Part shown: positions 61,763 to 64,000 of the stretch, one piece after another
How the letters are laid out: the number at the start of each line of letters is the position of its first letter
Numbering within the stretch: the stretch's first letter is position 1
Assembly: GCA_029027265.1 (NCBI GenBank)
Contig: CP093061.1
Span: forward strand, 310,001 to 374,000
Length of the DNA stretch: 64,000 bases
Origin: Sulfurospirillum_A sp029027265
Lineage (GTDB): Bacteria; Campylobacterota; Campylobacteria; Campylobacterales; Sulfurospirillaceae
Direction: 5' to 3'
Position numbers and translations under genes: made by a program
Notes under the pieces: generated by a model
Database searches by the model: none
Seen by the model: the letters and a program-made list of their open reading frames with translations, nothing else
Told to the model about the DNA's origin: nothing

Positions 61763-62397
61763 ACTACTTTAGACTCTTTGCCACTAAAAAGCCTCATAAT
61801 ATTTGGTACATGTTTGTAAACAATTAAAAAAGCGATAATAAACAGAGGTGCATGAGTTTTGATTTCAGTAATCTCTGGATGAATAATAAATGATGAAATT
61901 AGTAGAGTCAAAAGTGCAATCAGTGAAGAGAGAGATGAAATCTTTAGAATTTTTCCCGTAACAAACCAAGCAACAACTGCAAAAATAGTTTCAATAGGAA
62001 GCATAAAAAGCATAACACCCATACCAGTAGCAACACCTTTGCCACCTTCAAGTTTCAAATATGGACTGTAACAGTGTCCTACAACTGCAAGTATTGCAAT
62101 CATCCACATTGTTTGTTGGCTTATATCCAGCATATAAGCCACAATTAAAACAGCCATTCCTTTTAAGGCATCAAGTAAAAGAGTAGCAATTGCAATTCTT
62201 TTTGCTAAAGCTGGGTTAGATTCTTTTAAAACTCTTAGAACATTGGTTGCCCCAATACTTCCACTTCCACCTTCTCTAACATCAATTGATGTAAATTTTT
62301 TAGCTAAAAGAAGTCCAAAAGGGATGCCTCCAACCAAGTAAGCTAGTATATAAAACTGAATATTTATATTTGTTAATATGTTTGTCAATAAGTCCAT
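61759..62397 (-). CDS. plsY: glycerol-3-phosphate acyltransferase PlsY
   Basis: The 212-residue integral membrane acyltransferase uses acyl-phosphate (from PlsX) to make lysophosphatidate. Motifs are LVGGIPFGLLLAKKF, REGGSGSIGATNVLRVLKES, GHCYSPYLKLEGGKGVATGM and multiple membrane helices (about 10-30, 70-90, 97-115, 130-150, 155-185). It is divergent from nadA. plsY-folB is a recurrent pairing. Confidence 0.95.
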   Translation of the reverse strand: MDLLTNILTNINIQFYILAYLVGGIPFGLLLAKKFTSIDVREGGSGSIGATNVLRVLKESNPALAKRIAIATLLLDALKGMAVLIVAYMLDISQQTMWMIAILAVVGHCYSPYLKLEGGKGVATGMGVMLFMLPIETIFAVVAWFVTGKILKISSLSSLIALLTLLISSFIIHPEITEIKTHAPLFIIAFLIVYKHVPNIMRLFSGKESKVV

Positions 62398-62442
62398 TTG
62401 TATCCTATATATAATTAATGGTGAATATTATACATAATTTGT

Positions 62443-62448
62443 TATAAT
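62443..62448 (+). promoter_or_regulatory. extended -10 promoter of nadA
   Basis: TGTTATAATGC is a textbook extended -10 box in the divergent space between plsY and nadA. The spacer 62398-62526 otherwise holds only the nadA leader. Confidence 0.6.
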
Positions 62449-62526
62449 GCTAAGCTTTATGTAACTGACCTTTTGGGTAAAAGCATAAGTATGGTACATA
62501 AGATTCAGTTTGAAAAGGAAATTATT

Positions 62527-63510
62527 TTGACATTACAAGAAGAAATTATAAATTTAAAAGAAAAGTTAGATGTAACTATAGTTGCACATTTTTACCAAAA
62601 AAACGAAGTATTCGATATGGCAGATTTTACAGGAGATTCGTTAGAACTTGCCAAGTTTGCAGCACGTGATAAAAATCCAAATTTAATTTTTTGTGGCGTT
62701 GGTTTTATGGGACAGAGTGTTAAAATACTAGCTCCAAATAAAAGAGTTTTAATGCCTCGTATGGCATGTTGTGCTATGGCAAAAATGATAGACGAAAATT
62801 ACTATAATCAAAATGTAAAAAGTCTTGTGCAAAGTGGTATAAAAAAAGAAGATATTATGCCTGTTACTTACATTAATTCTTCAGCAGAAGTGAAAGCAGC
62901 CGTTGGTAAGATGGGTGGTTATGTTTGTACTAGTTCTAATGCAAAAGTAATAATAACAAAAGCTTTACAAAGTGGTAAAAAGATACTTTTTGTACCAGAC
63001 AGGTGTTTAGGTCAAAATATTGCAATTGATATGGGACTAAAGTCTTGTGTTGTTGGTGATGGAAGTGACCCAAAAGAGGCAGATATTATCTGTTATAACG
63101 GTTTTTGTTCAGTTCATCAACTTTTTGAAGTAGAAGATATAGAATTTTATAGAGAAAAATACCCAGATATTTTAGTAGTAACTCACCCTGAGTGTAAACC
63201 AGAAGTGTGTGAAAAATCAGATTTTGTAGGTTCAACTAGCCAAATAATAAAATACATAAAAGAGTTACCGTTAGAGCAAAAAGTAGTAGTTGGAACAGAG
63301 TATAACATGGTAAACAGACTGCGAGAGAAAAACACTTATGTTCTCTCATCGACCAAACCAGAGTGTCCAACAATGAATGAGACAAGATTAGAAGATTTAA
63401 GAGATACACTTCTTAAAATAAAAGATGGCAATTATGAGAGCGAAATTATTATAAGTGAAGAGACAAGAAAGTATGCTTTTGAAGCTTTGAATAGGATGTT
63501 TGAGTTATGA
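62527..63510 (+). CDS. nadA: quinolinate synthase NadA
   Basis: The ~327-residue iron-sulfur enzyme condenses iminoaspartate and dihydroxyacetone phosphate to quinolinate. Seen: VTIVAHFYQKNEVFDMADFT, VGFMGQSVKILAPNKRVLMP, CTSSNAKVI, VVTHPECKPEVCEKSDFVGS and the C-terminal cluster cysteine in SSTKPECPTMN. TTG 62527 has AAGGA 7 bases upstream and fits homologues; ATG 62491 and TTG 62473 in the same frame lack such a site. nadC follows with an ATGA overlap. Confidence 0.9.
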   Translation: MTLQEEIINLKEKLDVTIVAHFYQKNEVFDMADFTGDSLELAKFAARDKNPNLIFCGVGFMGQSVKILAPNKRVLMPRMACCAMAKMIDENYYNQNVKSLVQSGIKKEDIMPVTYINSSAEVKAAVGKMGGYVCTSSNAKVIITKALQSGKKILFVPDRCLGQNIAIDMGLKSCVVGDGSDPKEADIICYNGFCSVHQLFEVEDIEFYREKYPDILVVTHPECKPEVCEKSDFVGSTSQIIKYIKELPLEQKVVVGTEYNMVNRLREKNTYVLSSTKPECPTMNETRLEDLRDTLLKIKDGNYESEIIISEETRKYAFEALNRMFEL

Positions 63511-64000
63511 TACGCAAATTTGTAAAATCAGCATTGCAAGAAGATATTGGACGTGGTGACCTATTTTTCCTTGTGGGTAGTAGCAAAAAAGCAACCGCAA
63601 AAATAGTTTGTAAAGATAGCGGTGTATTAGCAGGAGTTACCTATGCAAAAGCACTGTGTAAAGTAGAAAAACTAGATTACAAGTTTCATAAAAAAGATGG
63701 GGATGTTTTAGAATATGGTGAGACAATAGCAACCATAAAAGGTAAATCAAAAAAGCTTTTGATGTGTGAGAGAACTATATTAAACCTACTTCAGCACGCT
63801 TCAGGCATAGCCACCAATACAAATAAATATATAAAAGCACTAGATAACGAAAATGTAAAATTGTTAGATACTAGAAAAACAAGACCAGGACTCAGGATAT
63901 TTGAAAAATATGCAGTAAGATGCGGTGGTGGAAACAACCACCGTATGGGGTTAGATGATTGCTTAATGCTAAAAGACACTCATCAAGAAACAATAGAAAA
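63507..64000 (+). CDS. nadC: quinolinate phosphoribosyltransferase NadC, 5' part
   Basis: ATG 63507 overlaps the nadA stop. The frame is open to the window edge (about 164 residues). Seen: KSALQEDIGRGDLFFL, ERTILNLLQHASGIATNTNK, LLDTRKTRPGLRIFEKYAVR and CGGGNNHRMGLDDCLMLKDT. It converts quinolinate and PRPP to nicotinate mononucleotide. The usual GRGD-(L)T-T stretch reads GRGDLFF here, and VGGG is CGGG. The rest lies beyond 64000. Confidence 0.93.
   Translation, partial: MIRKFVKSALQEDIGRGDLFFLVGSSKKATAKIVCKDSGVLAGVTYAKALCKVEKLDYKFHKKDGDVLEYGETIATIKGKSKKLLMCERTILNLLQHASGIATNTNKYIKALDNENVKLLDTRKTRPGLRIFEKYAVRCGGGNNHRMGLDDCLMLKDTHQETIE

Noticed and set aside
1..64000. CRISPR arrays, rRNA, tRNA, tmRNA
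   Set aside because: No regularly spaced direct repeats and no recognisable tRNA or rRNA sequence was seen on either strand by eye; a covariance search could not be run.

Overview
The window is AT-rich chromosomal DNA of a Campylobacterota (epsilonproteobacterial) bacterium, most like a Sulfurimonas-type marine or sediment lineage. This rests on gene content and gene order. fabZ-lpxA-clpX-mreB-mreC-carB, surE with a ThiF-like gene, lpxB-greA, cheV-cheA(Y)-cheW, serB-tal, rplY-pth-lptG-lysA-HAD-pheA-hisC-fliF-fliG-fliH-dxs-perR, peroxiredoxin/fdxA, ndk-yceD-rpmF-plsX-fabH, and the cosR/fdxB/ppx block all echo, from memory, the neighbourhoods of Campylobacter jejuni. TTG starts behind good Shine-Dalgarno sites are frequent, and promoters are mostly extended -10 boxes (TGnTATAAT-like).

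Layout. 1-3.8 kb is a graveyard of four insertion sequences: an IS5-like 3' end, an IS256/IS1249-like element with an intact 8-bp target duplication, an IS701-like element and an ISAs1 remnant, with a GNAT acetyltransferase fragment between them. The three transposase genes that lie fully inside the window are broken. 3.9-12.7 kb holds queH, early lipid/cell-envelope genes, clpX, mreBC and carB. 12.7-16.1 kb has a YrdC-like gene, a membrane protein and four consecutive lipoproteins (CsgG-like, a small one, DUF4810, DUF799). 16.1-19.8 kb has a ThiF/TcdA-like gene, surE, an HTH regulator, a Wzz-like protein and two tiny genes. 19.8-26.8 kb runs lpxB, greA, argC, lpxH-like, then the chemotaxis set. 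26.9-34.9 kb is serB, tal, pilT, translation genes, lptG-like, lysA, HAD and pheA. 35-42 kb is hisC, fliFGH, dxs and perR. 42-46.3 kb is peroxiredoxin, fdxA, ndk, yceD, rpmF, plsX and fabH. 46.4-54.5 kb is a chemoreceptor and a MoxR/Bat operon. 54.5-64 kb is tyrA, bamA, ppx/gppA, fdxB, a sensor kinase, a frameshifted cosR/hsrA regulator, folB, plsY, nadA and a partial nadC.

The genes are mainly housekeeping: lipid A and phospholipid synthesis (lpxA, fabZ, lpxB, lpxH, plsX, plsY, fabH), outer-membrane assembly (bamA, lptG), motility and chemotaxis (fliFGH, cheV/A/W, an MCP, pilT), aromatic amino acids (pheA, tyrA, hisC) and redox defence (perR, peroxiredoxin, ferredoxins).

The most unusual signals are: (1) a nearly identical ~20-bp hairpin sequence inserted, in the sense orientation, into two unrelated transposase genes; (2) a strongly over-represented 8-bp palindrome TACATGTA (32 copies by hand count, 14 of them within 6 kb), which mostly reads as the tripeptide Leu-His-Val inside proteins; (3) a one-base homopolymer frameshift in the normally essential cosR/hsrA regulator gene; (4) a pair of 48-bp intergenic hairpin elements with a covarying base pair.
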